From positions 91,009,914-91,071,913 of the forward strand of contig CM043944.1 in assembly GCA_014529385.2 (NCBI GenBank): a stretch of DNA of 62,000 nt, written 5' to 3'. This document shows, piece by piece, positions 10,777-21,815 of the stretch; positions within the stretch are counted from its first letter, which is position 1; each line of letters starts with the position of its first letter. The translations under genes and the position numbers were made by a program. The DNA is from Adiantum capillus-veneris. Lineage: Eukaryota > Streptophyta > Polypodiopsida > Polypodiales > Pteridaceae. The notes under the pieces were generated by a model. That model was not told the DNA's origin and did no database searches. It saw nothing but the letters and a program-made list of their open reading frames with translations.

Positions 10777-11943
10777 TCATCTCAAGAACAGTGAAGGGTA
10801 ATCCTTAAGAAAGGATGTCTCATCTTCCCAAGTAGCATCTTCTATAGGAAAATCCTTCCATAAGATAAGATGTTCTTTGATGGATCTATTCCTAAGCTTT
10901 CTCTCTCGAGTTTCTAGGATAGTATCAGGTTGGAGTTGTAGAACATCTTAAGCAGGTAAAATGATTTGCTCATCATCAAGGACATGGTCAGGGTTATATA
11001 CATAAGGTTTTAACAGACTTACATGAAATACATCACACACTTTGAGATGAGAAGGGGGTTTTAGTTTATAAGCTTGATCACTTACAACCTTGATTATTTC
11101 GTAAGGTCCACAATATCGTTAGCTAAGCTTCTTATACCTTCCGAGAGATAGATTGCTCTTTTTGGGCTTTACTCGTAAGAAAACTTTGTCACCTTCTTTG
11201 AAAATCCGATCAGATCTTTTTAAGTCGGCGTATTTCTTTTGTCGATCTTGAGCCGCTTGAATATCCCTTCGAATAGCTTTGGTTTGAGCTTCCATTTCTT
11301 CAAGCATTTTCTTTGAGGCTTCTACCCTTATAGTGGGGTCAGAAATGTTAAGAGGTGATAAACATTCTTGACCATAAAGAGCATTAAAAGGTGTCATTCC
11401 AATACTTCTATGAGTAGAGGAATTGTATGCATACTCTACCAAGGGTAGGTATTGAATCCACTTGCAAGGTTCCCTATTGCAGTAGGCTCTAAGGATGTCT
11501 TCAATTACTTGATTAACTCTTTCAGTTTGGCCATCATTTTGAGGATGATAAGCAGTACTAAAACATAATTGGGTTCCAATAGCTTGAAACAATGATACCC
11601 AAAACTTTGAAGTAAACTTGGCATCACGATCACTGACAATCCTCTTGGGTAAACCATGAATTCTGAAAACCTCCTTCACAAACAGACGAGCAATATCTGA
11701 AGCTGTAAAGGTTGTCTTGGCTGGGATTAAGTGAGCCACTTTAGTAAGCAAGTCGACTATGACCATGATTGAATCATAGCCAGCTTGGACAGAAGGAAAC
11801 TCGGTGATAAAGTCCATGCTAATACATTCCCATTTCATTTGTGGAATATCTAAAGGATGTAATTTACCTGGCATCTTTAGTCTCTCTGCCTTAATCCTTT
11901 GACAAGACAAACACTTCTTGACATAGCGAAGGACAAATAGCAT
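10777..11943 (-). pseudogene. G2 integrase core, GPY/F module and chromodomain
   Basis: The core has all three acidic positions in context: SMDFITEF, VSDRDAKF and NDGQTERVNQ. The C-terminal part has RYCGPYEI (GPY/F module), then FHVSLLKPY, then a chromodomain-like tail: ILETRERKLRNR, LILWKDFP and DATWEDE, ending at TGA 10777. Chromodomains steer chromoviral integrase to marked chromatin. Two in-frame TAA codons (about 11119 and 10952) interrupt the C-terminal part. A frameshift near 11920 separates this ORF from the zinc finger/RNase H ORF. Confidence 0.9.
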
Positions 11944-12482
11944 TCCTTAGGGTAGAATCCTTAGGTATGCATAGTCGATTCCTATAGTAAATTTTCCCAT
12001 CTTCTAAGGAGTAATGTAGAGGTTTAGGCTGATTTGATGATACCCTCTCTTCACGTAGGATACTAGCAAGCATCTGGTAATCTTCATCTCTGACAGCAGC
12101 ATAGGAGACCTTGTCTAAAATAGGGTTGTTAGCCATGGAAATTGCCCCCAGAAAAGCTTTACGGCTTAGGGCATCTGCCACAACATTATCCTTACCTGGT
12201 CTAAATTTAATATCAAAATCATATTCGTGCATGAGTTCTATCCATCTCCTTTGTCTCATGTTAAGGTTAGGTTGGGTAAAAATCCACTTAAGACTCTTGT
12301 GATCTGTTACCAACTGGAATTTGCGTCCCAATAGATAATGTCTCCATAGCTTGAGAGCATGAATAACTGCTAACAATTCTAAATCATGTGTAGCATAATT
12401 CACTTCATGAATCCTAAGCTTCCGAGAAGTATAAGCTACAGGCCTTCCTTCTTGAGTAAGAACTCCTCCTAATGCACTCTTG
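11891..12482 (-). pseudogene. G2 RNase H and integrase zinc-finger region
   Basis: Reading leftwards from about 12482: [38 protein letters not shown] and [12 protein letters not shown], the standard RNase H block of chromoviruses, then ADALSRKAF and the stretch leading to the integrase HHCC finger. RNase H degrades the RNA template during reverse transcription. The upstream RT and protease are missing: gag stops and this block starts within a few bases near 12480, a clean internal deletion of roughly 2 kb by comparison with the family's usual length. Confidence 0.88.
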
Positions 12483-13410
12483 GGTTATCAATTGCAGCAT
12501 GTAGAGTTTCTCTTTCCTCTTGTTCTTCTCCCAATGTTGGTGCTCCTATGATAGCATTGACTCTGGCAGCCATTTCGCGCCCTCGACCTCGTCCTCCATT
12601 TCTTCCTCCACGATTTATTATTTGGCCTCGTCCTCTAGCTCGATTAGGTGTATTTGTTGCGGAGACTCGGCTCGGACATATATTCCTAAAATGTCCTAGC
12701 TCGTTGCATTCATAGCATCTAAGATCTGCATTTTGAGCTCCATTTGCTGAAGCTGCAACTACTGGATGAGTTTGGTGAGCGGGGTGAACTTGCCTTTGGT
12801 TCCACATCGTAGGCCGTCCTCTCCTTCCAGCATTCCTTAAATTTCCATTTTGTACCCTTTGAGAGTTTGACATCTCTTTAGCTAAGGGTTTAGCTCTTAA
12901 AAGAGCACCTTGAAAATTTACAGGCCTCATGGCTTCTAGACGTGTATTTAAAGGAGAATTTAGCCCTTGGCAGAAACGGGCTACTTGTTGATCTGCGGTC
13001 ATTGGCGGAGCATAGCGCCTAAGAGTTACAAATTTGGAGTAGTATTCTTCCACTATAAGATGAAACTGACGTAAGTTGAAGAATTCATTCATCTTAAGGG
13101 ATTCGTGTGCAGGTGGAAGATAACGTCCTTTGACAGCATACATAATGTCTTCCCAAGTTTGAGTGTTTTGAGCTACTTGATTATCTTTGCAGTGTTGTTT
13201 CCACCAAAGCTTGGCATCCCCCGTGAGACGAAACATAGCCAACATTGCCTGGTTATCGGGAGTAGTACCAGCAGCAACAAAATAATCCTCCATCTCTTCG
13301 AGCCACACTTCAGCATCGCGCTCAACTAGGGCTCCTTCCCCTTTGAAAGAGGGAAGTTTAGCTTGCTTGAGAAGTAGCTTTTTCTCTTGAAGAGATGTAT
13401 ACACCGCACT
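12469..13410 (-). CDS. G2 gag, main exon (exon 2)
   Basis: Capsid protein. It begins [11 protein letters not shown] after an acceptor-like CAG (13411-13413), then [22 protein letters not shown], a retrotransposon-gag core with KLWWKQHC and [11 protein letters not shown], an arginine/glycine-rich stretch and one intact zinc knuckle, [14 protein letters not shown] (C-x2-C-x4-H-x4-C). There is no ATG at its start in this frame. The best start is a 41-codon exon in the LTR (15304-15426), whose phase-0 donor matches this phase-0 acceptor. The frame is open for over 300 codons, and the end is fused to RNase H by the internal deletion. Confidence 0.88.
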   Translation of the reverse strand, partial: SAVYTSLQEKKLLLKQAKLPSFKGEGALVERDAEVWLEEMEDYFVAAGTTPDNQAMLAMFRLTGDAKLWWKQHCKDNQVAQNTQTWEDIMYAVKGRYLPPAHESLKMNEFFNLRQFHLIVEEYYSKFVTLRRYAPPMTADQQVARFCQGLNSPLNTRLEAMRPVNFQGALLRAKPLAKEMSNSQRVQNGNLRNAGRRGRPTMWNQRQVHPAHQTHPVVAASANGAQNADLRCYECNELGHFRNICPSRVSATNTPNRARGRGQIINRGGRNGGRGRGREMAARVNAIIGAPTLGEEQEERETLHAAIDNPRVH

Positions 13411-13586
13411 CTGTGCAATATAGATTAAGTGAAACTTTATTGGATACTCTAACTTTAATCTACTTTAAGGCAAGACTTGATCAGACAATAATACAAAAAA
13501 AAGATAATATTAATCTAAACTTTATTTATATACACATTATTTACTACCAAGGTTGGTCGTCTTTAGGTACAAGGATTGTAATGTCT

Positions 13587-14158
13587 CTATATTTTGAGTT
13601 TAGTGACTACAAAAGGATAGGCTAAAGGATCAAAATAATAAGTTTCCTTTGACCCTTGAAATCTACGAGATACACATATGGGTCGAATCCTACCACCATG
13701 GATAACTTTTGTAACTTGGTTATAGACCCATTGAGTCTGAGATATCTTTTCTCCTCCCAAGGTAATGGTAGCATCTGGATTCTTAGTACCAATGAAAAGA
13801 TACACTTCGATGACTTTTAACTCCTCTGCCCAACGAAGTTTCTTAAGATTGGTATCCATGCACCATATCTTGTCAGCATCGATGGTATAGATTCCTCCAG
13901 ATGGACTCCAGTTGATACCCCATCCTCTATGCACCCTTGGAATAGGTGGTGCAAACACCCTATCCAAAATCATCATCACCCTTTTTCGAAACTGATAATT
14001 TGGTGATTGGCATGCATTTTTAAACATGATGGTGAACACCTGGAATTTCTGGTAGGCTGAATGAACATTTTCCTGTACAAGGAAAGTTCAGTCTTCAATA
14101 CCATATAAAAACTCAAAACAATTTTTCTAGGTTCTTCTATTATTTCAAACATTCGCAT
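13587..14158 (-). CDS. Unknown leader ORF of G2, between primer site and gag
   Basis: Not recognised. Two overlapping frames on the minus strand read as one protein split by a frameshift near 14040. The first starts at an ATG at about 14158, some 50 bp after the primer site, with MRMFEIIEEPRKIVLSFY. The second, about 150 codons, contains ILDRVFAPPIPRVHRGWG, then GGIYTIDADKIWCMD, EVYLFIGTKNPDATITLGG and ETYYFDPLAYPFVV. The composition is that of a globular protein, without a membrane segment or zinc knuckle. It lies wholly inside the predicted gag intron, so only unspliced RNA could express it. It could be captured host sequence or a lineage-specific extra ORF. Confidence 0.5.
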
Positions 14159-14208
14159 CCTTCAATATCCAAACATCAATCTGAAAATATCCCCAAGCTT
14201 TAACCTAG

Positions 14209-14220
14209 GCTCTGATACCA
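14209..14220 (-). other. G2 primer-binding site (initiator tRNA-Met)
   Basis: TGGTATCAGAGC on the minus strand, one base after the LTR end ...GGACCTCACA. Confidence 0.93.
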
Positions 14221-15303
14221 GTGTGAGGTCCCTGCCCCTAATCGAGAGGAGCGGAGTACCTTTGATAGGTCTCCAATCCTGAGAAGGAAAAACCAACGGA
14301 CATTGCCTTAGCTACTACGTAGCCACGGGCATGAACCGTTAGTGAAGGATTGGTCCTATCTCGCTATGGCGGAGCGTGACCACCATAACCCTATCTAAAA
14401 ACTATCTATAATCAATTATACCTAAAAGTATAAATCTTAGAGTGACCAACCTGTGCGCTTTTTTCCCCATGTTTCAGAAGCACAGCCGCCAAGGTTTGTC
14501 TCTTTTAAGATTTATGACTAAAAAAAAATTCTAGCATTGGAAAGTTACCCGACTCATCGGGTCCACCCGTCCATAGAATGATACCGTCGGGGTATCATTC
14601 TCCCACTTTCCACACCACACTCACCCTTCTTTTGTTATCTAATTACTACCACACTGTTTAAACATACATGTTCCTTTACTTTATTTATGATACTGGTTCG
14701 TTAAAACAGCCCTTCAAACAATATTACAAACAATTGTCAAACAAGAAGTCGTCCAATTTTAAACCAACAACCCTTGGATTAGGTTCACTCAAGAATCTCT
14801 ACTGGCGCTATTATGTCCTATCGGTATATATATTATTTATAAAAACCCTTGTCCTCATGAGCGTCCCATACCACTCGACAAGTACTCGTTGTGCTAATCT
14901 GGACGTACTCCCGTCACAGCAACAACGGTGCCAATCTGGGCGTCATCCTCACGCCACGGCAAAACAAAACCGCAGTATCCAGCTGAGATAATCTGGGTGT
15001 GCTCCCACCACAGCATCAGCGGTGCCATTCTGGGCGTCATCTCACGCCTCGGCAACTGCCACATAATACTAGCGCTAATAAGTAGAGATACTTGAGAAAA
15101 ACCATACCGAAGGTTTTGGACAAACATTCTTTCCTATAGCAACCAGTTTAACCAGATAATCTTTCCTACTTGTCAAACATATGACGCGTTTCTTGGGGTT
15201 AAGCCCCGTGGTTTTGGTCCGTATTTTCTTTTCATAAGGTAAATAATATATTCCTATGGTCTCGCATATGCAATGATGCATAACTTGAAACTGCAATACT
15301 AAC

Positions 15304-15426
15304 CTGTACCATAGCTCCGATTGGTCCGATTGGTGGAGACATAGCATTTTCCGCAGGGATTCCATCGTTACTTGTACCAGCTTCATGATCATTAGTGCTT
15401 TGTGTTCGAGCACGCTTTGGAGCCAT
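15304..15426 (-). CDS. G2 gag exon 1, inside the LTR
   Basis: A 41-codon open exon from ATG 15426 to GTACAG 15304. It starts MAPKRARTQ, a basic nucleic-acid-protein-like start, and ends SPPIGPIGAMVQ. A good donor, GTTAGT, follows in phase 0. The copy in the other LTR (8707-8829) preserves the ATG, the frame and the donor, with only two residue changes (S/G at residue 10, H/Q at 14). This suggests selection on the exon. The alternative is that it is an untranslated chance ORF. Confidence 0.65.
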
Positions 15427-15879
15427 TTTTTTGTACTACACTTATGTTATACACTTAGAACTTTAAATTGGTCAATTTCCCTAGTAATCTCCTTGTTTTC
15501 AAAGAGAGTCTGTAATTTGAACCCTCGCCAACTCGGATTCACACTTAGTGTTGTTGTTCTACATATAATTTCTATACACCAAATATTTGCTAATCTTAAT
15601 TAATAAATTAAGTGTGTAAATTATGAGTGAAAGTTTAGGAATGCATTACTTTTATGCTTGACATTTCTAATCCAATTCTAACTTCAATTCTATACTTCAA
15701 CTAAATCAATTTTTAGTTATTATTCAAAATTCTATTTAACCTAATTGACAATAACACTGGTGAATGAGAATTTCATCATGTATGATAAGAATACGATGAG
15801 TTCTCTTATGTATTAACTTTCAATTAACAATATATAAGTTAATAGTGAAGATGTACTAACTAGAGAGAATAGGTATACT

Positions 15880-16570
15880 TAGAGAGATTAGAGTAAGAGA
15901 AAACATACACACACATCTTTTCTAAAGTTAATTGAATATCCCCAATCTATTAGAGAGATTAGAGTAAAAGATAACACACACACACACACATATCCTTCTT
16001 AAACTAATTGAATCTTACTAATCTATTAGAGAGATTAGAGTAAGAGATAGCACATACACACACACATAACTAATTGAATCTTACTAATCTATTAGAGATT
16101 AGAGTAAGAGATAGCACACATACACATAACTAATTGAATCTTACTAATCTATTAGAGATTAGAGTAAGAGATAGCACACATACACATTACTAATTGAATC
16201 TTACTAATCTATTAGAGATTAGAGTAATAGATAGCGCACACACACACATAACTAATTGAATCTTACTAATCTATTAGAGAGATTAGAGTAAGAGATAGCA
16301 CATACACACACACATAACTAATTGAATCTTACTAATCTATTAGAGATTAGAGTAAGAGATAGCACACATACACATAACTAATTGAATCTTACTAATCTAT
16401 TAGAGATTAGAGTAAGAGATAGCACACATACACATTACTAATTGAATCTTACTAATCTATTAGAGATTAGAGTAATAGATAGCACACACACACACATAAC
16501 TAATTGAATCTTACTAATCTATTAGAGAGATTAGAGTAAGAGATAGCACACATACACACATATCCTTCTT
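15880..16570. repeat. Minisatellite in G2 5' LTR (~60-bp unit)
   Basis: About 11 units of the array also seen at 9285-10040. It lies between the TATA box and the gag ATG (minus strand), so it would be transcribed in the 5' leader. Confidence 0.95.
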
Positions 16571-16727
16571 AGAACTAATTGAATGCTCAATTAATACATA
16601 CCTTATTAGTCCACTAGAGTTTTTGCTCTCTTAGTGGTTTGTGGATGCTTTCTCTCTAAGAGAAGTGGCAGCACTTCGTGAGCGCTATAGAGGCAATCTC
16701 TATGCCCAAAGTGTGAGCATGGATGCT

Positions 16728-16737
16728 CTATTTATAG
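16728..16737 (-). promoter_or_regulatory. TATA box of G2 5' LTR
   Basis: CTATAAATAG on the minus strand, with A/T-rich homopolymers 20-100 bp upstream. It is the only good TATA element at a sensible distance (about 1.3 kb) before the LTR exon. Confidence 0.6.
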
Positions 16738-17277
16738 CAGAAAGAAAAACGTCCAACTTTTTTTTTTCAAAAAAAAAATTATTTTTTTAAAATAAAAAAA
16801 ATAATTTTTTTTTTCAAAAATCATATACGCGTTTTTGGTACCCTTGTGGTACCCATGAGTTTAACCACTTTGTCATTATCATCAAAAGATAAGGCCACTC
16901 CTTTCCATGTGATAGTGTGTGCCACTTTGTCCCCTCCTATGTGATCCATGTGCCTTCATTTGTCATCCCTATGTATTATTTTATTTATTTTCTTGATGAT
17001 AATTTACTTTACATTTTTAAGTTAAACTTTACAGTCTTATATTAACTTTACAGTAGTAAAAGAAAATTCTACAATCAGTAAATAAATCTTGCAATAAGTT
17101 AGTTAGTGATTCATATAGCTAAACATGTCAGAATTTTGTAGCGTAAATTTTAAATTCTAGGTTTTCTCAACCTACGATTCATAATTTGAACTTGAATATC
17201 TTAAATAATGAGTGATGGTTAAAAAAATTCAATTGCGTAATAGAACTTGTGTGAAATTTGAAAGTAGAGACCTTACA

Positions 17278-17666
17278 CTTATGCTCACATCCCTCAGCAG
17301 TTACGTGGGAAGCTTGATGATAAGGCAATCAAATGTATATTTGTGGGGTACAATAGTGGAAGTAAAGGTTATAGACTTTACAATCCTGCTACAAACAAGA
17401 TTTTTGAAAGTTGTGATGTAATTTTTGCAGAAACTACTGCTCAACCTATGGTTGCTTTTGATGTACCTCATATGCAGACACATGATGTATTTGAAGGTTT
17501 GCTTCCTTCTTTTGTGGAGAATCAAGAATCACAACATGTTGATAATCTTGATCAATCTTTTGATCAGCATGTGACACCTTATGATGTAGAGGAAATTGTG
17601 CATGAAGAGCAAGAAGTTCTCAGGGAAGAAAGAACCTTGCCTAAATGGGTTCAAAAAACTTTGTAG
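17278..17666 (+). pseudogene. C1 integrase, C-terminal remnant
   Basis: C1 sequence resumes directly after the G2 LTR with AYAHIPQQLRGKLDDKAIKC, then IFVGYNSGSKGYRLYNPATN. This is the standard end of the copia integrase core and its C-terminal domain. The D,D,E catalytic part (roughly 200 residues in this family) is missing between 7922 and here. The acidic linker (FDQHVTPYDVEEIVHEEQEV) leads to RT, and TAG at 17664 interrupts it. Confidence 0.9.
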
Positions 17667-18461
17667 GATACCAAGTTGGATGCACCGTTCCCACGAAAAA
17701 CACGTGTTGGTACTACTTTTGGCAGAGAGCAAGTAGATTTGGCTTGCTTTAGCACTCTTTGTGATGCAGATGAGCCTGATTCATTTGAACAAGCTTTAGA
17801 GTGTGTTCAGTGGAAAGATGCTATGCAGCAAGAAATTGATTCTATTCATAAGAATCATACATCGAATCTAATAGACTTGCCTACAGGTAAAAAGCCTATT
17901 GGTACAAAGTGGGTTTTTAAGGTAAAAAGGAAACAAGATGGTACTGTTGACAGGTACAAAGCAAGGCTTGTGGCAAAAGGCTATGTGCAACAGAAAGGCA
18001 TAGATTATGATGAAACCTTTGCTCCTACTTCTCGTGCGTCCACAGTTAGATCACTAGTTGCAATTGCTGCTCATCATGGTTGGAAAGTGCATCAGTTGGA
18101 TATCAAAACTGCTTTTTTGAATGGTGATTTGCAGGAAGAAGTTTATGTAAGTCAACCAAGTGGTTTTGTTGTAAAAGGTCAAGAGAAAAAGGTATGTAGA
18201 TTGCGTAAAGCTTTGTATGGTCTCAAATAGGCTCCAAGAGCATGGTATGAGAAGATATATACTTATTTGATTGGCCAGGGATTTCAGAATAGTCCAACAA
18301 AAAGTACTTTGTATGTCAAAAAAAGAGATGGAGTTCTCATTATGCTAACACTTTATGTGGATGATATGCTTCTTACAGGCAATACTGCAGATGAAATTGA
18401 AGTGTTTAAAGATGCTTTGAGAAAAACCTTTGAGATGTCTGATCTTGGTTTGCTACATTAG
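17667..18461 (+). pseudogene. C1 reverse transcriptase
   Basis: RT of copia type. Conserved blocks in order: WKDAMQQEIDSI, GTKWVFKVKRKQDG, YKARLVAKGYVQQ (with the usual GIDYDETFAP), then VHQLDIKTAFLNGDLQEEVY carrying the first catalytic Asp, and LTLYVDDMLL with the catalytic DD pair. Two TAG codons break it: 18228-18230, where the family has CAG (LKQAP), and 18459-18461. Both look like single-base changes, so decay is recent. Confidence 0.93.
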
Positions 18462-19322
18462 TACTTGGGTATTCAGTTTGTGCAATCAGAGGATGGCATA
18501 TACATGTTGCAGGCAAAATATTTGCATAAAATTTTAGACAAGTTTGGTATGCAAAATTATAAACCAATCTCTACACCCGTAGAAACTGGATCAAAGTTGA
18601 GCATGCATGATGCTGGAGAACCTTTTGATGTACATACTTATGTAGCAGCGGTTGGTTGCTTGATATATTTGGCAGGCAACACTTGTCTAGACATTCAATT
18701 TGGGGTTTCACAAGCAAGCAGATTTATGCACAGCCCAGGTATGCATCATTGGCAGGCTGTGAAGCGCATACTTCGTTACCTTTCAGGTACCCCTAATCTT
18801 TCCATGTTCTTTCCAAGGGGGGATATGTATGGAAAGCACAGTTCTATGCAGCTTCTTGGTTACAGCGATTCAGATTGGGCTGGTGATTTTGACACACGAC
18901 ATTCCACAAGTGGGAATTGTTTTTTCTTGGGAAATGCATGTATATCTTGGCTAAGCAAGAAGCAACCCACAGTGGCTACATCAACTTGTGAAGCTGAGTA
19001 CAGGGCAGCTTTCACGGCAACAGTTGATTGTGTATGGATACACAGGTTATTGGCAGATCTTTGTGAGTGTCAACAGGCACCCACTACCATTTTCAATGAC
19101 AGTCAGAGTGCTATGGCAATTGCAAGGAATCCAATATTTCATGCAAGAACAAAGCACATAGAGGTTCACTACCACTATGTCAGGGATAGGCTACATGCAG
19201 GGGAGATCACACTAACTTACTGTCCTACACAGGATAACATTGCAGATCTATTTACGAAGGCGTTATCACGAGAAAAGTTTGAAGCTTTCCGAAAAGCTTT
19301 GGGCTTACTCTCATACACATGA
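18462..19322 (+). pseudogene. C1 RNase H and pol end
   Basis: The frame continues with YLGIQF, the thumb/connection region, SDSDWAGDFDTRHSTSG (RNase H first Asp) and WLSKKQPTVATSTCEAEYRA (catalytic Glu). Next come NDSQSAMAIARNPIFHARTK and the standard terminus ADLFTKALSREKFEAFRKAL before TGA 19320. This part is intact for 285 codons. The polypurine tract follows 37 bp later. Confidence 0.93.
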
Positions 19323-19359
19323 TGATCTGCTACCTTGTACAGATTCACACTATCACTAC

Positions 19360-19369
19360 AGGGGGGATT
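19360..19369 (+). other. C1 polypurine tract
   Basis: AGGGGGGATT immediately before the 3' LTR start TGTAGACA. Confidence 0.88.
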
Positions 19370-19645
19370 TGTAGACATGTAGTAGTGTTAGTGTGTATAC
19401 GCGCTTCACTAGGGGCACTTTTCTCCCACTGGGTTTTTCCCCCTGGACATCTAGTGTGAAAGGACACCTTATCTCTTAGGGTCTCATATAAGCTTTGTAG
19501 CTCTAAGTTTGTATATACTCTATTATTCTAATACAGAGAGATAGACTACAGAGATCTTCCTACTTAGATCATCTTCTCCTTCTCCATCTTCTTCCTACTC
19601 TGAGTTGCTATCTTCCTTTTGTTTCCTGTTTCATCATCTTCAACA
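19370..19645 (+). repeat. C1 3' LTR
   Basis: 276 bp, the partner of 5146-5423. It is followed directly by the second AATCC target copy (19646-19650). Confidence 0.95.
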
Positions 19646-19790
19646 AATCCAGGTTGCTTCCCTCTACCAAATTTCGTCTTTTGGCATACCACACATTTAG
19701 AAACATACTCTTGTATGTTTGTACATACTCTTATACTCTTGTAATGACTGAATCCCTCTATGCCCCGCATAAGGAGGAGCATCATTGAGA
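19646..19790 (-). pseudogene. G1 integrase zinc-finger part (right of C1)
   Basis: The minus strand reads ...SKCVVCQKTKFGRGKQPG up to the C1 target site. The CVVC pair is the C-x2-C half of the HHCC finger. The N-terminal histidines are shifted out of frame by small lesions (stop near 19785). The rest of integrase continues at 5145 and below. Confidence 0.8.
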
Positions 19791-21400
19791 TTCATTCATT
19801 ACTTTCTCACGTAGTGAGTTAGTAACGCATAGTCTATTGCCATAGAGAAGATAACCATCTTGTAAAGTAAATGGTTCCTCTTTCTTTCCTAATGCAAGGG
19901 ATGAAATCACATCTCTAAAATCGGGATCAATATCATACTCATCTATGATAGAAGATAGATCATTGTGAGTTGCTATTGAAACCGCATTCACTCTCGGCCA
20001 CCTTGAGAGTGCATCGGCTACTTGATTATGCTTGCCAACAATGTGAGCAATATGAAAATGAAATTGCGAAAGGAAATTTTCACACCTCATTTGTTTGTCG
20101 GAGAGCTTGGTCTACGTCATGAAGTACTTAAGGCTTTGGTGATCCGTTCGCAGAATGAAAGGAGTCCCTAATAAAAAGGTGCTTCCACGAGTCTAAGGCA
20201 TGTAGAACTGTGAGGAGTTCCTTTTTATATATGCCTAGAGCTTGCTCAACACGGTCAGGCCTTCGACTTTCATAGGCTATGGCGTGCCCTTCTTGGAGCA
20301 AAACAGCTCCAATGCAATCACCACAAGCATCACATTGGACCTCAAATGGCTTTGAGAGATCCGACAGTGTAAGCACAGGTTGAGAGATAAGCTTTTCTTT
20401 AAGCTTTTTGAAAGCATTGTTCTCCTTGGTAGACCATGTATACCTAATGTTTTTCTTTGTTAGGTCATGTAATGGTCCTGCAATTTGTGAGAACTTTTCT
20501 ATGAAGCGTCTATAGTATGCAAACATACCTATAAAGCTTCTTAGTTCATGAAGATTCCTTGGTTTAGGCCATCCTTTTATTACCTCTAGCTTTGATGGAT
20601 CCATTTGGATACCATCTTGAGAGATAATATGACCTAAATACTGAATCTCTTGTAAGAAAAACTCACTTTTCTTTCGATTAATATAAAGTTTATTCTCTCG
20701 TAAGACTTGAAATATTACCTGAAGGTGTTGCTTGTGTTCGTCTAATGAATTAGAGTAGATGATAATATCATCAAAGAGCACTCTAGTGAAAGTTCGGTGA
20801 GGCCTGAATAGCTTCTGCATCAAGCGATTAAATGTGGCTGGTGCATTGGTCAAAGCAAAATACATACAATGTATACATAAAGACCAAAGGTAGTGCGAAA
20901 TGTGGTCTTTACAATGTCTTGATCAACTATCCTTATTTGATGGTAGCCGCTTTTTAGGTCAATCCTATTAAAGTAGGTAGACCCTTGCAGCTTATCAAAT
21001 AGGTCTTCTACCCGTGAAACGGGAAACCTATTTTTGATAGTGATCCTATTTAGTGCTCTATAGTCAACACACATACGATATGTCCCGTCTTTCTTTTGCA
21101 CTAATAGCACGGGTGAACAAAATGGAGATGAGCTAGGCCTAACCATGCCCTTCTCAACTAACTCATGCACTTGACACATAATCTCCTTTAAGGAGGTTTA
21201 TTAGGCGGTGAACTACCTGGAAGAAGTTCAATTGCATGGTCATCATTGCCTCGTTTAGGAGGTAGTTCACAAGGGATGTCGTCAATAAAAACATCTTGAA
21301 ATCCCTTTAGAAAATTGGATAAATCTAATTCCTTGTGATTGTTTATATTTTCTTTTGCTAAAGCATTAGGTTCATTTTGAGAATCTTTAACAAAAATCAT
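19791..21400 (-). pseudogene. G1 reverse transcriptase and RNase H
   Basis: Read leftwards: VRPSSSPFCSPVLLVQKKDG, YRMCVDYRALNRITIKN and FNRIDLKSGYHQIR (first Asp). A frameshift near 20860 follows, then FALTNAPATFNRLM, VLFDDIIIYS (catalytic DD pair), YLGHIISQDG and GMFAYYRRFI, then RNase H with CDACGDCIGAVLLQEG. A second frameshift/stop at about 20128 precedes HFHIAHIVGKHNQVADALSR. The linker 21188-21400 leads in from protease. The catalytic residues are intact, so the lesions are limited to indels and one stop. Confidence 0.9.
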
Positions 21401-21815
21401 TTACACAAAAATAGAGCTCTTTATTGACTTATTGAAAGTTTGCGTATGTACAATGGGTATGGTGCTACCCAACTCCTTAGCATCTATGTACATATCTTTT
21501 TTCCTGAACCTAAAGTAGATTTTTCCTTCAGAGAATTTAACATTGGCAGCCATGCAATCAAACCATGGTGCCCCTACGATTACGTCCTCATGCTTGAGAG
21601 GAGAGATAAAGAAGTCCTTTTTGTCCACATAGCTTTGGACATGGAACCTCAATTTCCCGATTAAGGGAGTGACTGAAGCTTCTTGCCCCTTGAAAGCACC
21701 ATCGACTGGTAGGACATCTCCCATGTCATAGGCTTAGATGCCTAACTTGGTGGCCAACTATGTGGATATGAAATTGTGAGTAGAACCAGGATCAAAGAGA
21801 ATAAAAGCATCATGT
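21401..21815 (-). pseudogene. G1 aspartic protease
   Basis: The active-site phrase ILFDPGSTHNFIST lies at about 21772-21813 (minus), with Pro at the position after Asp. A TAG follows (about 21735), then GKLRFHVQSYVDKKDFFISP and VIVGAPWFDCM. G3 carries the same FDPGS phrase, so this is a family trait and not a lesion. Confidence 0.82.

Larger units (their letters stand above)
13411..15303 (-). other. Predicted intron joining the LTR exon to gag in G2
   Basis: The donor GTTAGT (plus 15298-15303) follows ...GAMVQ. The acceptor CAG (plus 13411-13413) precedes SAVYTSLQ. Both are phase 0. The intron would contain the 3' third of the 5' LTR, the primer-binding site and the leader ORF, so a spliced RNA could make Gag but could not be a full reverse-transcription template. 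Confidence 0.6.
7904..17277 (-). mobile_element. G2: Tekay/Del-like chromovirus inserted in C1
   Basis: A gypsy element on the minus strand: 5' LTR at right (14222-17277), primer site 14209-14220, leader ORF, gag, RNase H, integrase, chromodomain, polypurine tract at 10748-10760, 3' LTR at left (7904-10747). LTR termini are TGTAAGGTC...GGACCTCACA. The whole protease and RT are deleted between gag and RNase H (junction about 12480). The 3' LTR lacks 279 bp at the C1 junction. No target duplication is visible, because the left junction was rearranged. The chromodomain and long LTRs point to the Tekay/Del group (family assignment by inspection). Confidence 0.9.
14222..17277 (-). repeat. G2 5' LTR, complete (3056 bp)
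   Basis: It runs from TGTAAGGTC at 17277 (element orientation) to CCTCACA at 14222. It has a TATA box at 16728-16737, a ~60-bp minisatellite in the predicted 5' leader, and the first gag exon. It is complete at both ends, unlike the 3' LTR. Confidence 0.92.
5146..19645 (+). mobile_element. C1: Ty1/copia retrotransposon, host of G2 and a 763-bp insert
   Basis: Both LTRs (278 and 276 bp, TG...CA) are present, with tRNA-Met primer site TGGTATCAGAGC at 5426, a polypurine tract before the 3' LTR and AATCC duplications. Protein order is gag, zinc knuckle, protease, integrase, RT, RNase H, which defines copia. Without insertions the element would be roughly 4.4 kb, and part of the integrase gene is missing at the G2 junction. 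Three in-frame TAG codons in the RT/RNase H frame and two frameshifts in gag/protease make it defective. Confidence 0.95.

Noticed and set aside
12111-12302. Small plus-strand ORFs inside G2 (also 13105-13329).
   Set aside because: They are antisense to RNase H and gag of the element.
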